DNA of 64,000 nt from Chryseobacterium sp. SSA4.19 (GCF_022601875.1 NZ_JAKVIP010000005.1:1-64000), one strand, 5' to 3'. Shown: positions 50,718 to 59,505, counted from the first letter of the stretch. Notes: a model not told the origin generated them from the sequence alone. Translations and numbers: made by a program.

Positions 50718-51677
50718 ATGAAAATCCAATTGGGTCAGAATGGCCCATTCGTATCCAGGCTGGGTCTGGGATGCATGCGTATGTCTTCTATATGGGGAGG
50801 CCCTGTTCCTGACGAAACAGAAAGTATAGCCACGATCCGTGAAGCGCTGGACCATGGCATTAATTTCCTGAATACCGGCGACTTCTATGGCGCAGGCCAT
50901 AATGAAATGCTGATAGGAAAAGCGATAAAGGGAAGACGTGATGACGCCTTCATCAGTGTAAAATTCGGAGCTGTATTCCATAACGGCCAATGGCTGGGAA
51001 TGGATCTGCGGCCTATGTCTATTAAAAATTTCATCAATTACTCCCTGACGCGCCTGGGCATAGAAACCATCGATCTCTACCAGCCCAGCCGTATGGACAA
51101 CAGTGTACCGGTGGAAGATATTATCGGAACTGTTGCCGATCTTATTACAGAAGGCAAAGTACGCCATATTGGTGTTTCGGAAATTTCAGCCGACCAGCTG
51201 CGCAAGGCTAACAGCACCCACCCTATCAGTGCATTGGAGATCGGTTATTCGCTTGCCGACCGTCAGATAGAAAATGAAATTCTCCCTGCCGCAAGGGAAC
51301 TGGGAATAGCCGTAGTGGCTTTTGCCAATACGGCTGAAGGCTTGTTGACAGGTGACATGAAGGCCCCGCTTCCGGAAAACGATTACCGTAATCACTTTTC
51401 ACGTTTCCAAGGTGAAAATTTAATTAACAACTTAGAAAAAGTGGACGTATTAAAGGCTTTGGCATACCAGAAAGGCTGTACACCCACACAGCTTGCTATT
51501 GCCTGGGTAAAGGAACAAGGTGACTACATCATGCCTTTGGTCAGCATGAGCCGCAGGTCACGCCTGCCGGAAAATATGGCAGCGATGGATATTGCATTTA
51601 CACCCGAAGAAATGAATATTTTAAACACTACCTTTGCACCTGGTGCGATTAATGGTGGCACCTATTTGGAACGTTAA
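50718..51677 (+). CDS. Aldo/keto reductase
   Basis: The 319-residue protein is an AKR barrel: FLNTGDFYGAGHNEMLIGKA holds the catalytic Asp and Tyr, ISVKFGAV the Lys, and IDLYQPSRMDN sits at the position of the usual His. Such YQP variants occur in some AKR branches. It reduces a carbonyl with NADPH. The start at 50718 is preferred over 50706 because the -7 element ends only 4 bp before the latter. Its stop abuts the ATG of the AraC gene. Confidence 0.9.
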   Translation: MKIQLGQNGPFVSRLGLGCMRMSSIWGGPVPDETESIATIREALDHGINFLNTGDFYGAGHNEMLIGKAIKGRRDDAFISVKFGAVFHNGQWLGMDLRPMSIKNFINYSLTRLGIETIDLYQPSRMDNSVPVEDIIGTVADLITEGKVRHIGVSEISADQLRKANSTHPISALEIGYSLADRQIENEILPAARELGIAVVAFANTAEGLLTGDMKAPLPENDYRNHFSRFQGENLINNLEKVDVLKALAYQKGCTPTQLAIAWVKEQGDYIMPLVSMSRRSRLPENMAAMDIAFTPEEMNILNTTFAPGAINGGTYLER

Positions 51678-52505
51678 ATGGAAAGTCCAGCTGAAATACT
51701 TCCGGGAGTTATTTTCTACTCTTACCTCTCTGCCGAGCGGAAAGAAAAAGTCTGTTTCTGGAACCATCACACTTTGGTGTTGCAGGTTTCAGGGCAGCTT
51801 GTACTGGAAACTTCAGATCAGACTATTTCCACAAGCGGAGGCGAATTGCTGCTGATCGGAAGGAACCAGCTGGGTACCCTTACGAAAACGCCGCTACCAG
51901 GAGGCCACTACGAAACCATAGTTATCTCTCTTCAGGAAGACCTGCTGCGTAAGATTATATTGGAAGAAAAGCTGGAAGCAGACCGGAAATATACCGGTCC
52001 TGCAAATATTTTGGTTCCTTATAATGAATTCCTGCAGGGCTATTTTCAGTCGGTTATTCCCTATGCCAGAAGCTCAGGCGCAGAGATTACGGATGAAATG
52101 GGGATTCTGAAAGTAAAAGAGGGAATTAAATTATTGCTGCTTGCCCTGCCGGAACTCCGTAACTTTTTATTTGATTTTTCAGAGCCATATAAAATCGACC
52201 TGGAAAAGTTTATGCTGAATAATTTCCAGTTCAACATTCCTGTTGAAAAATTTGCCCAGCTGACCGGCCGCAGCCTGGCAGGTTTCAAACGCGACTTTCA
52301 GAAAACATTCGGTTTACCACCGCGCCAATGGCTGCAGGACAAGAGATTAACTACAGCAAAGTATCTTATAGAAAACAAGCATCAAAAGTCTTCAGCCATC
52401 TATCTGGATCTGGGATTCCAAAGCCTGTCACACTTTTCGCATGCTTTCAAGAAAAAATTCGGCAAATCCCCTTCCGGATATTCAAGTGAGACGGTTTCCC
52501 GGTAA
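51678..52505 (+). CDS. AraC-family transcriptional regulator
   Basis: The 275-residue protein has an N-terminal cupin-like sensor domain and the two HTH motifs of AraC (VEKFAQLTGRSLAGFKRDFQ and SSAIYLDLGFQSLSHFSHAF, then KKKFGKSPSGY). Its start lies directly after the AKR stop, so the two are one operon. The direct repeats upstream of the AKR gene are its likely site. Confidence 0.92.
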   Translation: MESPAEILPGVIFYSYLSAERKEKVCFWNHHTLVLQVSGQLVLETSDQTISTSGGELLLIGRNQLGTLTKTPLPGGHYETIVISLQEDLLRKIILEEKLEADRKYTGPANILVPYNEFLQGYFQSVIPYARSSGAEITDEMGILKVKEGIKLLLLALPELRNFLFDFSEPYKIDLEKFMLNNFQFNIPVEKFAQLTGRSLAGFKRDFQKTFGLPPRQWLQDKRLTTAKYLIENKHQKSSAIYLDLGFQSLSHFSHAFKKKFGKSPSGYSSETVSR

Positions 52506-52617
52506 ATGTCTGCGTTTAAGTTGATGCACATACAGTAAAAATGTGGCATCTGTTAATTTCAATACTTTTATTATTTGTCTTATCTTTATTAATACCGGCA
52601 ATTTTTAAAGTATAACA

Positions 52618-53463
52618 ATGAACAGTAACTTTTACTCTTTCATATCAGTTTTTTGCGCACTGTTTCTTTCTTCAGAATGTGCAGCGCAAGAACAACCGAA
52701 ACCGAATTACTCTTTGTTCAATCCCGTACCGAAAGAACAGGTGAGAGAAATGGAAACCGACCGCCCTGACGTGACCGAATCCCCTTTCACTGTGGATGCA
52801 GGACATTTTCAGTATGAAACGGACCTCATCAGGATGATAAGGGAAAAATCTGACTCAAGGGAAACCCATACTTTACTGATTAATCAGGCAAACCTTAAAA
52901 TCGGGATCACCGGTTCTACAGCCATACAGATCGGTTTCCAGACCTACGGACGGCAAAAGGAGAAAGAACTGTCTTCGGCGAATGCTGAAATACAGGACGG
53001 CCATGGTGACCTGACCTTCAGGATCAAACAGAACCTGATTGGAAATGATCACGGAAAATTTGTCATGGCTATTTTGCCTTATGTAAAATTTCCCACATCA
53101 AAATATGATGACAACAGCCGCTTCGAAGCTGGACTGATTGTCCCAATGCTGTATAAATTGCCCGGAGACTGGAAATTAGGATTCCAGGTAGAGGCAGACA
53201 GGCTTAAAGACAAAGATCAGGATGCTATGCACACTGAATTTTTCCAATCGCTGACCGTCAGCCATTCCCTGATCAAAGGTATTGATGGAATAGCAGAAAC
53301 GTATTATACTTATGATTTTAAAGCTCACAAGTTTTCAAATTTCATCAATGCTGCCATCCAGATGGAAGTGGCAAAAGACATGAAATTTGATGCCGGATTC
53401 AATTTTGGAATACAGCACAGTGCCGAAAAACACTATTTTATCGGAGCTTCGTACCGATTGTAA
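52618..53463 (+). CDS. Outer-membrane channel-like protein (phenol MetA-pathway family)
   Basis: The 281-residue protein has a signal peptide ending AAQE and an N-terminal ETDRPDVTESPFTVDAGHF typical of the MetA-pathway phenol-degradation family. A beta-strand-rich barrel follows and ends in FIGASYRL. It may be an outer-membrane pore for aromatic compounds. The neighbours are the AraC operon on one side and the Crp gene on the other. Confidence 0.8.
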   Translation: MNSNFYSFISVFCALFLSSECAAQEQPKPNYSLFNPVPKEQVREMETDRPDVTESPFTVDAGHFQYETDLIRMIREKSDSRETHTLLINQANLKIGITGSTAIQIGFQTYGRQKEKELSSANAEIQDGHGDLTFRIKQNLIGNDHGKFVMAILPYVKFPTSKYDDNSRFEAGLIVPMLYKLPGDWKLGFQVEADRLKDKDQDAMHTEFFQSLTVSHSLIKGIDGIAETYYTYDFKAHKFSNFINAAIQMEVAKDMKFDAGFNFGIQHSAEKHYFIGASYRL

Positions 53464-53504
53464 GCCAGATCTATATTGGTGACATTCCACTATCATAAAG
53501 AAAT

Positions 53505-53537
53505 TCCGTCTCAGTAATTATAAGACGGATTAATTTT
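53505..53537 (+). terminator. Terminator after the channel-like gene
   Basis: TCCGTCT (53505-53511) pairs with AGACGGA (53523-53529), 11-nt loop, followed by TTAATTTTT. Confidence 0.65.
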
Positions 53538-53711
53538 TACGCACCATTTAAATAAAAGCATATCACATCTGTATGCAAAAAGAAACCTGTATATTAGAGC
53601 TCATTATTAAATCTTAAACAATAAGCTGCCGAAAAGGATTCTTGAAAATTACAAAAACAGCATTTACAAAACCAACTGCTTACTTTAATATAAAACCTCT
53701 TAAATAAATCC

Positions 53712-54275
53712 GTGGAGAAATTTGTAACATTCATTAAAACCATCATCAGCATAGACGAAACTGAGATCTCTATGGTGCTTTCAAAATGCAGGAAGAAAAC
53801 ACTGCCTAAAGGAAAACTGATTCTGAAAAAAGGGCAAATCGCCAATCAGTATTTCTTCATTCTTTCAGGCGGGCTCCGCTTTTTTTATGAAGGCGAATCC
53901 AATGAAAACACCACCTGGGTGGTTTTTGAAAATGAATTTCTAACCGAAATCTCAAGCCTGAATCCGCAAAAGCCGACCAGGTTCAATATGATTGCCATTG
54001 AAGAAACGGAGCTTATTGTTATTGATAAAAAAGATATGGATTTCCTATACGCCCACATTCCCGTCTGGCATGAGTTCGGCCGAAAAATATGGGAAGAAAC
54101 CTGCGTGAGAATGATCGACCAGATCGTAAAGTTCCAGACTCTTACCGCTGAAGAAAGATATCTTGAATTCATCAATACTCCCGAAATCCTTCAGAAAATC
54201 CCGGTTAAGCAGTTAGCAAGTGTTCTGGGAATAACCCCAAATGCCCTGAGCAGAATAAGAAAAAACATTCGTTAA
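53712..54275 (+). CDS. Crp/Fnr-family transcriptional regulator
   Basis: The 187-residue protein starts with GTG and has the cNMP-like barrel (KGQIANQYFFILSGGLRFFYEG) and a C-terminal HTH (IPVKQLASVLGITPNALSRIRK). It is 73 bp upstream of the hydrolase gene and could act on the palindrome at 54284-54297. Confidence 0.85.
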   Translation: MEKFVTFIKTIISIDETEISMVLSKCRKKTLPKGKLILKKGQIANQYFFILSGGLRFFYEGESNENTTWVVFENEFLTEISSLNPQKPTRFNMIAIEETELIVIDKKDMDFLYAHIPVWHEFGRKIWEETCVRMIDQIVKFQTLTAEERYLEFINTPEILQKIPVKQLASVLGITPNALSRIRKNIR

Positions 54276-54283
54276 TGTATTTC

Positions 54284-54327
54284 CTACCAGATGGTAGTTT
54301 TGACGTATTAAAGACCGTTTACCTTTG
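54284..54327 (+). promoter_or_regulatory. Palindrome overlapping the promoter of the hydrolase/NmrA operon
   Basis: CTACCA-GA-TGGTAG (54284-54297) is a perfect 14-bp palindrome directly before the -33 TTG (54300-54302). A 17-nt spacer leads to TACCTTTG (54320-54327). The arrangement fits a regulator that occludes or recruits at -33. Confidence 0.7.
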
Positions 54328-54348
54328 TAGTATAAAATAAAAAAAGGT

Positions 54349-55278
54349 ATGCAGGAAAATACACACGTTACAGTACATGATTACTCTGATGAGGAACTGA
54401 TCAAAAAATTTCCCGGATTTGAAAATAAATACATCGAAGTAAACGGCGTGAGGATTCACTATGTTGAAGGCGGAAGCGGTCAACCCCTGATCTGCCTTCC
54501 GGGTTGGCCTCAAACCTGGTATTCTTTACATCCAGTGGCTATGCAGCTTGCCCAAAACTACCGTGTCATCATTGCAGACCTGAGAGGAATGGGCACTTCT
54601 GAAAAGCCCGAATCCGGCTATGATAAAAAAACAATGGCAACGGATATTTACCAGCTGGCGGTTCAGCTTGGCTTGGAAAAGGTTAGCATCCTGGGACATG
54701 ATATCGGCGGAATGGTAGCTATGAGCTTTGCGTTTAACTTTCCTGAGACCACCGAAAAACTTATTATCCTGGATGGTTCACATCCCGGAAAAGAAATACT
54801 TCAGATGCCGTTGATCCCTGCACCCGGGACGTTCATCGAAAAGATGGATGCTGAAATGCCGTATGCCTGGTGGATGGGGTTCAACCAGGTAAAAGGCCTG
54901 CCGGAGCAATTGCTTGAAGGTCGTTTTCACCTCCTGCAGGAATGGCTGTTCAAATATGTTATGATCGATGAAAGCAAAATGAGTAGTTTTGAAAGAGCGG
55001 TATATGCAGCAGCCTACAACGACAGAGAAAGCATCAGGGCATCAAATGCCTGGTACCAGACTTTCCATCAGGATATTGAAGATGCGGAGCATTACCAGCC
55101 GCTGACCATGCCGGTGCTTGGGATTGGGAGTTACATCAGTTTTAATTATATGAACATGGGACTGCCCCATGTGGCAAAGAATGTTAAGGTTGTCGGGATT
55201 CAGGACAGCGGACATTATCTTTTTGAGGAACAGCCTCAGCAGGTTCTTGATATCATACTGCCATTTTTAGCCTCTTAA
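54349..55278 (+). CDS. Epoxide-hydrolase-like alpha/beta-hydrolase
   Basis: The 309-residue protein has LPGWPQTWYSL (oxyanion), Asp118 as nucleophile in GHDIGGM and the late His in QDSGHYLFEE, the epoxide-hydrolase/haloalkane-dehalogenase arrangement. A Tyr pair for epoxide opening is not certain. Starts MQENTHVTVHDYSDEELIKK without a signal peptide, so it is cytoplasmic. It is 10 bp before the NmrA-like gene. Confidence 0.85.
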   Translation: MQENTHVTVHDYSDEELIKKFPGFENKYIEVNGVRIHYVEGGSGQPLICLPGWPQTWYSLHPVAMQLAQNYRVIIADLRGMGTSEKPESGYDKKTMATDIYQLAVQLGLEKVSILGHDIGGMVAMSFAFNFPETTEKLIILDGSHPGKEILQMPLIPAPGTFIEKMDAEMPYAWWMGFNQVKGLPEQLLEGRFHLLQEWLFKYVMIDESKMSSFERAVYAAAYNDRESIRASNAWYQTFHQDIEDAEHYQPLTMPVLGIGSYISFNYMNMGLPHVAKNVKVVGIQDSGHYLFEEQPQQVLDIILPFLAS

Positions 55279-55288
55279 ATAAAAATAC

Positions 55289-56185
55289 ATGAAAAAAATA
55301 ATCACAGTTGCCGGTGCAACAGGAAATCTGGGAAACAGGATATGCAGGGAATTAATTAAACATGGTGCTGAAGTACAGGCTATAGTCCGTTCTTCTTCCG
55401 ACCCTGACAAAATTGAAGCGCTTGAAAAAATGGGTGTTAATATTAAATATGTCGACTTTAATAATGTGGATGCTGTTGCAGAGGCATGCCATGGAGCGAC
55501 CTGCGTGGTATCTGCATTGGCAGGTCTTGAGGATATAATTATTGATCTCCAGAAAAGAATTGCAGCCGGAGCGGTAAAAGCAGGCGTACCAAGATTTATC
55601 CCTTCTGAGTTCTGTACCGATTATACTCTTTTACCGGAAGGTGAGAACAGAAATTTTGATTTGCGGAGAACGTTCAGAAAATATATCGATACGCTTCCTA
55701 TACAGGTTTCTTCTGTTTTCAATGGCTGTTTTGCAGATATTCTACAATACAATACACCCATTCTTACTCTAAAAGATAAAAGTATCGGATATTGGGGAGA
55801 TAAAGCAGACTGGAAACTGGATTTCACCACTATGGATAATACGGCTTCTTTTACCGCACAAACAGCCCTGGATGATCACTCACCCAGAAATCTTCAAATC
55901 GCCGGTTTTCAGGTAAGCCCGAACATGCTGCTGACTGATATTGAACAGATAACCGGAGAGAAATATAAAATCCATCAGATTTCAAGCCTTGAAAATTTTG
56001 CTGAAGCGATAAAGAAACAACGGGCCGGAGATCCGGCAGGCGAACACGAACTGTACGCCAAATTTCAGCAGAGTCAATATATGTACTCCATGTTTACAGC
56101 ACAACATCATCATCTGGCAAATAATAGATACGAAGGAATTTCATGGACTCATAGTATTGATTATTTAAGAACATTCGTAAAATAA
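55289..56185 (+). CDS. NmrA-like NAD(P)-binding protein
   Basis: The 298-residue protein has the Rossmann loop VAGATGNLGNRI at the start, IAAGAVKAGVPRFIPSEFCT in the middle and the NmrA/isoflavone-reductase-like fold. It may be an atypical SDR reductase or a redox sensor. Follows the hydrolase by 10 bp, in one operon. Confidence 0.85.
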   Translation: MKKIITVAGATGNLGNRICRELIKHGAEVQAIVRSSSDPDKIEALEKMGVNIKYVDFNNVDAVAEACHGATCVVSALAGLEDIIIDLQKRIAAGAVKAGVPRFIPSEFCTDYTLLPEGENRNFDLRRTFRKYIDTLPIQVSSVFNGCFADILQYNTPILTLKDKSIGYWGDKADWKLDFTTMDNTASFTAQTALDDHSPRNLQIAGFQVSPNMLLTDIEQITGEKYKIHQISSLENFAEAIKKQRAGDPAGEHELYAKFQQSQYMYSMFTAQHHHLANNRYEGISWTHSIDYLRTFVK

Positions 56186-56293
56186 AATAGTTCCTATATG
56201 CTCTATTGTCAAACATAACATATAGCCAATATTTATTCAGATGTACTTATTTATAATTTAAACCAGATTATTAAGAAAATATTGGATGCAGAG

Positions 56294-56320
56294 AAGGTGC
56301 TGTCTTTACAGCACCTTTTA
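56294..56320 (+). terminator. Terminator of the hydrolase/NmrA operon
   Basis: A perfect 10-bp stem AAGGTGCTGT / ACAGCACCTT (56294-56303, 56308-56317) has a 4-nt CTTT loop and is followed by TTTATATT. Confidence 0.85.
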
Positions 56321-56368
56321 TATTGATGAAACAGGTTTCATCTTCTGAATTTTATCTTTTTAATTATA

Positions 56369-56956
56369 CTAAACATCAGATTCTACAGCATATCCTATAG
56401 GCTTGAACGAATAGTTATTGGACATCTCAGCGGAACATGCAGTCATGCCCACGATCAGGTCCATTTTAGCTTCGATTACGATATGGTCACCCGCTTTGCT
56501 TTTAGGTGGCAATACATTGATTTTCCCAGTCTCGCCATCTACCGTTACATGCATGAATACATTGAAGCAGATCGGTATTTCATCCGGACTGATGCCATAA
56601 GGTTCCAACGCCTCGCAAAGATTGCCGAAACAGCCCCTGTGAGGATGAGCATTACCGTAAATAATTCGAAAAGTATCGGCACTGCAAGGAGTGAGTAAAA
56701 AATCATGGCGTCCTACCGTATCTTCTATAATATCAAACATAATATTACTTCGGTTGGAATAAAACGGATTTCCTTTGGTAAGGAAAATAGTTTCTGCATA
56801 GTCAATCGTTCTGCCAGAAGAAAGATATTCTTTGGTATCGTGTTGATTGAAACATATAAAATCTGACACCTGTTCTCCCTGGATATCGGTAATCATCAGA
56901 CGTTCCCCTTTTTTAAGTGTAAAGGCAGCACCGCTGCGTGGTGATATGGTATTCAT
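56369..56956 (-). CDS. DUF1989 protein (urea-carboxylase-associated type)
   Basis: The 195-residue protein matches DUF1989, whose characterised members (CgdA/CgdB) deiminate carboxyguanidine. It shows QGEQVSDFICFNQHD near the start, the metal-binding Cys and His in LTPCSADTF and HPHRGCFGNLCEAL, and FNVFMHVTVDGETG. Metal-dependent C-N hydrolysis on a guanidine-derived substrate is likely by analogy. It is translationally coupled to the YqcI/YcgG gene (one-base overlap at 56956). Confidence 0.85.
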   Translation of the reverse strand: MNTISPRSGAAFTLKKGERLMITDIQGEQVSDFICFNQHDTKEYLSSGRTIDYAETIFLTKGNPFYSNRSNIMFDIIEDTVGRHDFLLTPCSADTFRIIYGNAHPHRGCFGNLCEALEPYGISPDEIPICFNVFMHVTVDGETGKINVLPPKSKAGDHIVIEAKMDLIVGMTACSAEMSNNYSFKPIGYAVESDV

Positions 56957-57663
56957 TATTTATTATTGGGTTTAAACGGACACTTCCAGCTGTCATTATA
57001 TTGCATACCACTGTACTGGTATACTTCTGAAGCAGCTCCGAAATCATCAAGCATAGGATTGATCGAGCCGCTAAGAGCAACATCTTTTTTACGGACAATG
57101 TTTTTCATTTTATCATAACGCTTCAGCTCTCTAAGCTCCTCAAACTGGGCATGAGGATTGAAGACAATCGCCGGATATTTAAAACGTCGTGCCAACCGGC
57201 TGCTTGAAGGATTAAGACCGATAATGAAAAAAGCTTCTTCTTTTAAGCTGAAACTGAACAGATCCGACTGCGGATCAGAACTTACCCGACGGTCATAAGA
57301 ATAATTTTTAGCATCAAGATCTGATAATGCCTGAAGCCGCATCCATAAAAACCGCTCAAATAGAGTTTCATCAACACCATGTGCATCCGGAAAGATAACA
57401 CATGCGGTGTGAAAATGATTATCTGCATTGCGGTAGGTATCTACGAAATCATAAATGAAATCTAAAATCTGCTGATCGTCTTTAGGGCATGCGATATGAC
57501 CTGCTACAAATAGTTTCATCTGATCCTTATTGAGTGCTGCTTTGGCGGCAACACATGGGAATGAAGCATCATCTACAAAGGCTTTGAAAGCATCTTCTGC
57601 GATCAATGCCTGATCTGAATTCTGTATTGTTGTGATTGGTGTCATATTCTGTACAGTTCGCAA
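56956..57663 (-). CDS. YqcI/YcgG-family protein (GntA-type haem N-hydroxylase family)
   Basis: The 235-residue protein fits the YqcI/YcgG family: FPCVAAKAA near residue 36, FFIIGLNPSSSRLARRFKYP, NPHAQFEELRELKRYDKM, SGSINPMLDDFGAASEVYQY and the C-terminal WKCPFKPN. In guanitoxin biosynthesis the family member GntA is a haem-dependent N-hydroxylase of a guanidino group. The usual family GLHP-type His, recalled from memory, is Asn here (GLNP), which would need checking. It precedes and overlaps the DUF1989 gene. A divergent palindrome lies 91 bp upstream. Confidence 0.85.
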   Translation of the reverse strand: MRTVQNMTPITTIQNSDQALIAEDAFKAFVDDASFPCVAAKAALNKDQMKLFVAGHIACPKDDQQILDFIYDFVDTYRNADNHFHTACVIFPDAHGVDETLFERFLWMRLQALSDLDAKNYSYDRRVSSDPQSDLFSFSLKEEAFFIIGLNPSSSRLARRFKYPAIVFNPHAQFEELRELKRYDKMKNIVRKKDVALSGSINPMLDDFGAASEVYQYSGMQYNDSWKCPFKPNNK

Positions 57664-57742
57664 AGCCTATGCCACATGAGGCTTTCAAACATTGTATAAC
57701 ATACCACAACAAACACATAATCAATTAATTATTATTTAATTA

Positions 57743-57888
57743 CAAATTTATTAAGGTACTTATTTGTGGTACCTAAAGATCATAACTTATCATTTATGAT
57801 GATATTATTATGGTGTTCAACACTCATCTCTTATTATTGAAAAGAACGCTGACGCTTTAATTTCTCTTTTGCTCATTCATTATCTTTG
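57743..57888. promoter_or_regulatory. Divergent promoters and AGGTAC palindrome of the GntA-like locus
   Basis: AGGTAC (57754-57759) and GTACCT (57769-57774) form an inverted repeat with a 9-nt spacer. CAAATTTA at 57743-57750 reads TAAATTTG on the minus strand, a -7 for the YqcI gene. TATCTTTG at 57881-57888 is the -7 for the plus-strand gene at 57921. Confidence 0.5.
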
Positions 57889-57920
57889 CATAGCATAAGC
57901 AGCCGAAATTTTTCAATTTT

Positions 57921-58619
57921 ATGAATCATACTTCTTCTGACCATCATCAAATTAAAGTGGTATCATCTTTCTCAGAACTTGTAAATACGCCCTTCCAGGG
58001 AAATGTGAATGCAATGTGCTGGAAAAGAAATCCCGCCGGAGATTTTAAAGAGATTGTGTCTAAACTTCAGCTGCAAGAAAACATCACGGAAGTTTCTGTT
58101 GAAGACCTATTATCGATATCATTATCAGAAAAAGGCGATCTGGCCAGGCAAACGATTTTAAATGACTTGCGGCTGTTAACTGGTTTCGGCGCCCAGCCTT
58201 CTCTTAATTTGCTTAAAAATTATGAACGGGACGATGAATTTGATTTTATTTCAACCGATGTCTATTCCTATCATGTCGACCGCTCCCCTATAGGAACCGA
58301 CACTTTTCTGTGTACTTACCATGGTGCTGCAAGTGATATTTTGCCTAATGACCAGGCTGTACAAAAAATAACAGTTCCTGAAATCCGCAAGAAGCTGAAA
58401 GCACTTCATAATGGTCCGGAAGAAGATTTCAAAGCATTCTTAAAGGAAAATTATTTCGATCTCCATTATCAGTCTATACCTAATGCTCAGCCTATCAACT
58501 TAGGCCTTAATCATCTCTGGAGATTAGCTGTGGACCACCCTGAACAGGCGGTGCTACCTTGTGTTCATCGGGCACCTGTGGAAAATGACGGGGAATACCG
58601 GCTGCTTCTTATTTCCTAA
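57921..58619 (+). CDS. DUF1826-like putative metal enzyme
   Basis: The 232-residue protein resembles DUF1826: YSYHVDRSPIGTDTFLCTYH has the HxD pair, and PCVHRAPVENDGEYRLLLIS has the distal His and Arg. That H-x-D...H...R arrangement is like Fe(II)/2-oxoglutarate oxygenases, but no homologue is confirmed. The N-terminus is MNHTSSDHHQIKVVSS. Divergent from the YqcI gene and possibly part of the same process. Confidence 0.5.
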   Translation: MNHTSSDHHQIKVVSSFSELVNTPFQGNVNAMCWKRNPAGDFKEIVSKLQLQENITEVSVEDLLSISLSEKGDLARQTILNDLRLLTGFGAQPSLNLLKNYERDDEFDFISTDVYSYHVDRSPIGTDTFLCTYHGAASDILPNDQAVQKITVPEIRKKLKALHNGPEEDFKAFLKENYFDLHYQSIPNAQPINLGLNHLWRLAVDHPEQAVLPCVHRAPVENDGEYRLLLIS

Positions 58620-58715
58620 ACAATTTATATATTCCAGTTAAGATTATTTATCAGACTATTAATCAACACTTTGCTATACTTTCTTGCCCAACATTAAATA
58701 TGCTTATAGAAATAC

Positions 58716-58931
58716 TTAAGATGGCTCTGCATTTTGCTTCTCCGGACTTTCTATTTTAACAAAATCCCATTTGGGAAGAGAAAGACAACTGAGAAATGTT
58801 GTCATAGTCCGGTTTCCCTTTTCATCAACTTTTATCATAATTGACCGGCAGCAGGGTGATGCATTGAAATAGTTTTCATAACGTGCTCCGCATGTGAAGC
58901 ATTCTGTAATGGTAATGTCTTTTTTTTCCAT
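58716..58931 (-). CDS. Small zinc-ribbon-like protein (71 aa)
   Basis: The 71-residue protein contains CFTCGARYENYFNASPCCR, a CxxC...CC pattern likely to bind zinc. Function is unknown. A hairpin and a possible 32-codon leader ORF precede it. Confidence 0.6.
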   Translation of the reverse strand: MEKKDITITECFTCGARYENYFNASPCCRSIMIKVDEKGNRTMTTFLSCLSLPKWDFVKIESPEKQNAEPS

Positions 58932-58934
58932 AAT

Positions 58935-59033
58935 TCATATTGTGTTTAAATAAAAACCGGCGGCCCTGTGGCGGCCGGTTAAAAACCAATAACCAAACTC
59001 AGAACTGAGCTTATATTGTTTAATAACCCACAT
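58935..59033 (-). CDS. Possible leader ORF (32 aa) before the zinc-ribbon gene
   Basis: On the minus strand, 33 codons from ATG at 59033 encode a peptide with FGYWFLTG at residues 13-20 and end at TGA 3 nt before the start codon of the 71-aa gene. The aromatic run YWF directly precedes the 3' arm of the hairpin. The ORF reads through the hairpin and may be accidental. Confidence 0.3.
   Translation of the reverse strand: MWVIKQYKLSSEFGYWFLTGRHRAAGFYLNTI
58950..58980 (-). terminator. GC-rich hairpin with T-run before the zinc-ribbon gene
   Basis: On the minus strand AACCGGC (58980-58974) pairs with GCCGGTT (58961-58955), with three extra inner pairs. TTTTTA follows. It lies 24 nt before the start codon at 58931, so it either ends the transcript of the gene at 59105 or attenuates the zinc-ribbon gene. 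Confidence 0.65.
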
Positions 59034-59104
59034 GCAGAATCGGCAGAATTGCAGATATTACAGCTTATGGTTTATGTATCGGTAAAGTCGTAGTGATCAG
59101 GATT

Positions 59105-59335
59105 TCAGTTTCCTACCTGTAGTTTATTGAGTTGTGCAACTTTATATAGTGCATCGATAATTTTCTCGTCATTAGTTCTTGTGTTTTTTACGTGCCTGAT
59201 ATAGGCGGGATTTTTCTTATCTTTTTTCAGGATCATATTTACTGAACTTGTGTAACGCGCCGGTAACCATCGGTCAATGAAATCTAATTTTTCATCGAAC
59301 ATTTTCCGATTTTTTGGGGTCGACAATTTGCCCAT
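59105..59335 (-). CDS. Small conserved-looking hypothetical protein (76 aa)
   Basis: The 76-residue basic protein begins MGKLSTPKNRKMFDEKLDFI and ends with a helix containing DALYKVAQLNKL. I recognise no domain. The frame is open upstream, but the N-terminal extension is low-complexity and hydrophobic, so the ATG at 59335 is chosen. It is divergent from the HTH protein at 59506, 170 bp away. Confidence 0.5.
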   Translation of the reverse strand: MGKLSTPKNRKMFDEKLDFIDRWLPARYTSSVNMILKKDKKNPAYIRHVKNTRTNDEKIIDALYKVAQLNKLQVGN

Positions 59336-59505
59336 ATAAATGAATAATTTTGTTAAACCTTTTTTCGTAATTTTGTTTCTGTGTTTCGTAAGACAATTAT
59401 AAAGCAAATATACGATTATATATTTGAAAAACAACATATTGTTGATTATTTTACAATATTTTATTGTTTTAATTCTAAATAACGAGAAAAAAACATATTT
59501 AAAAA

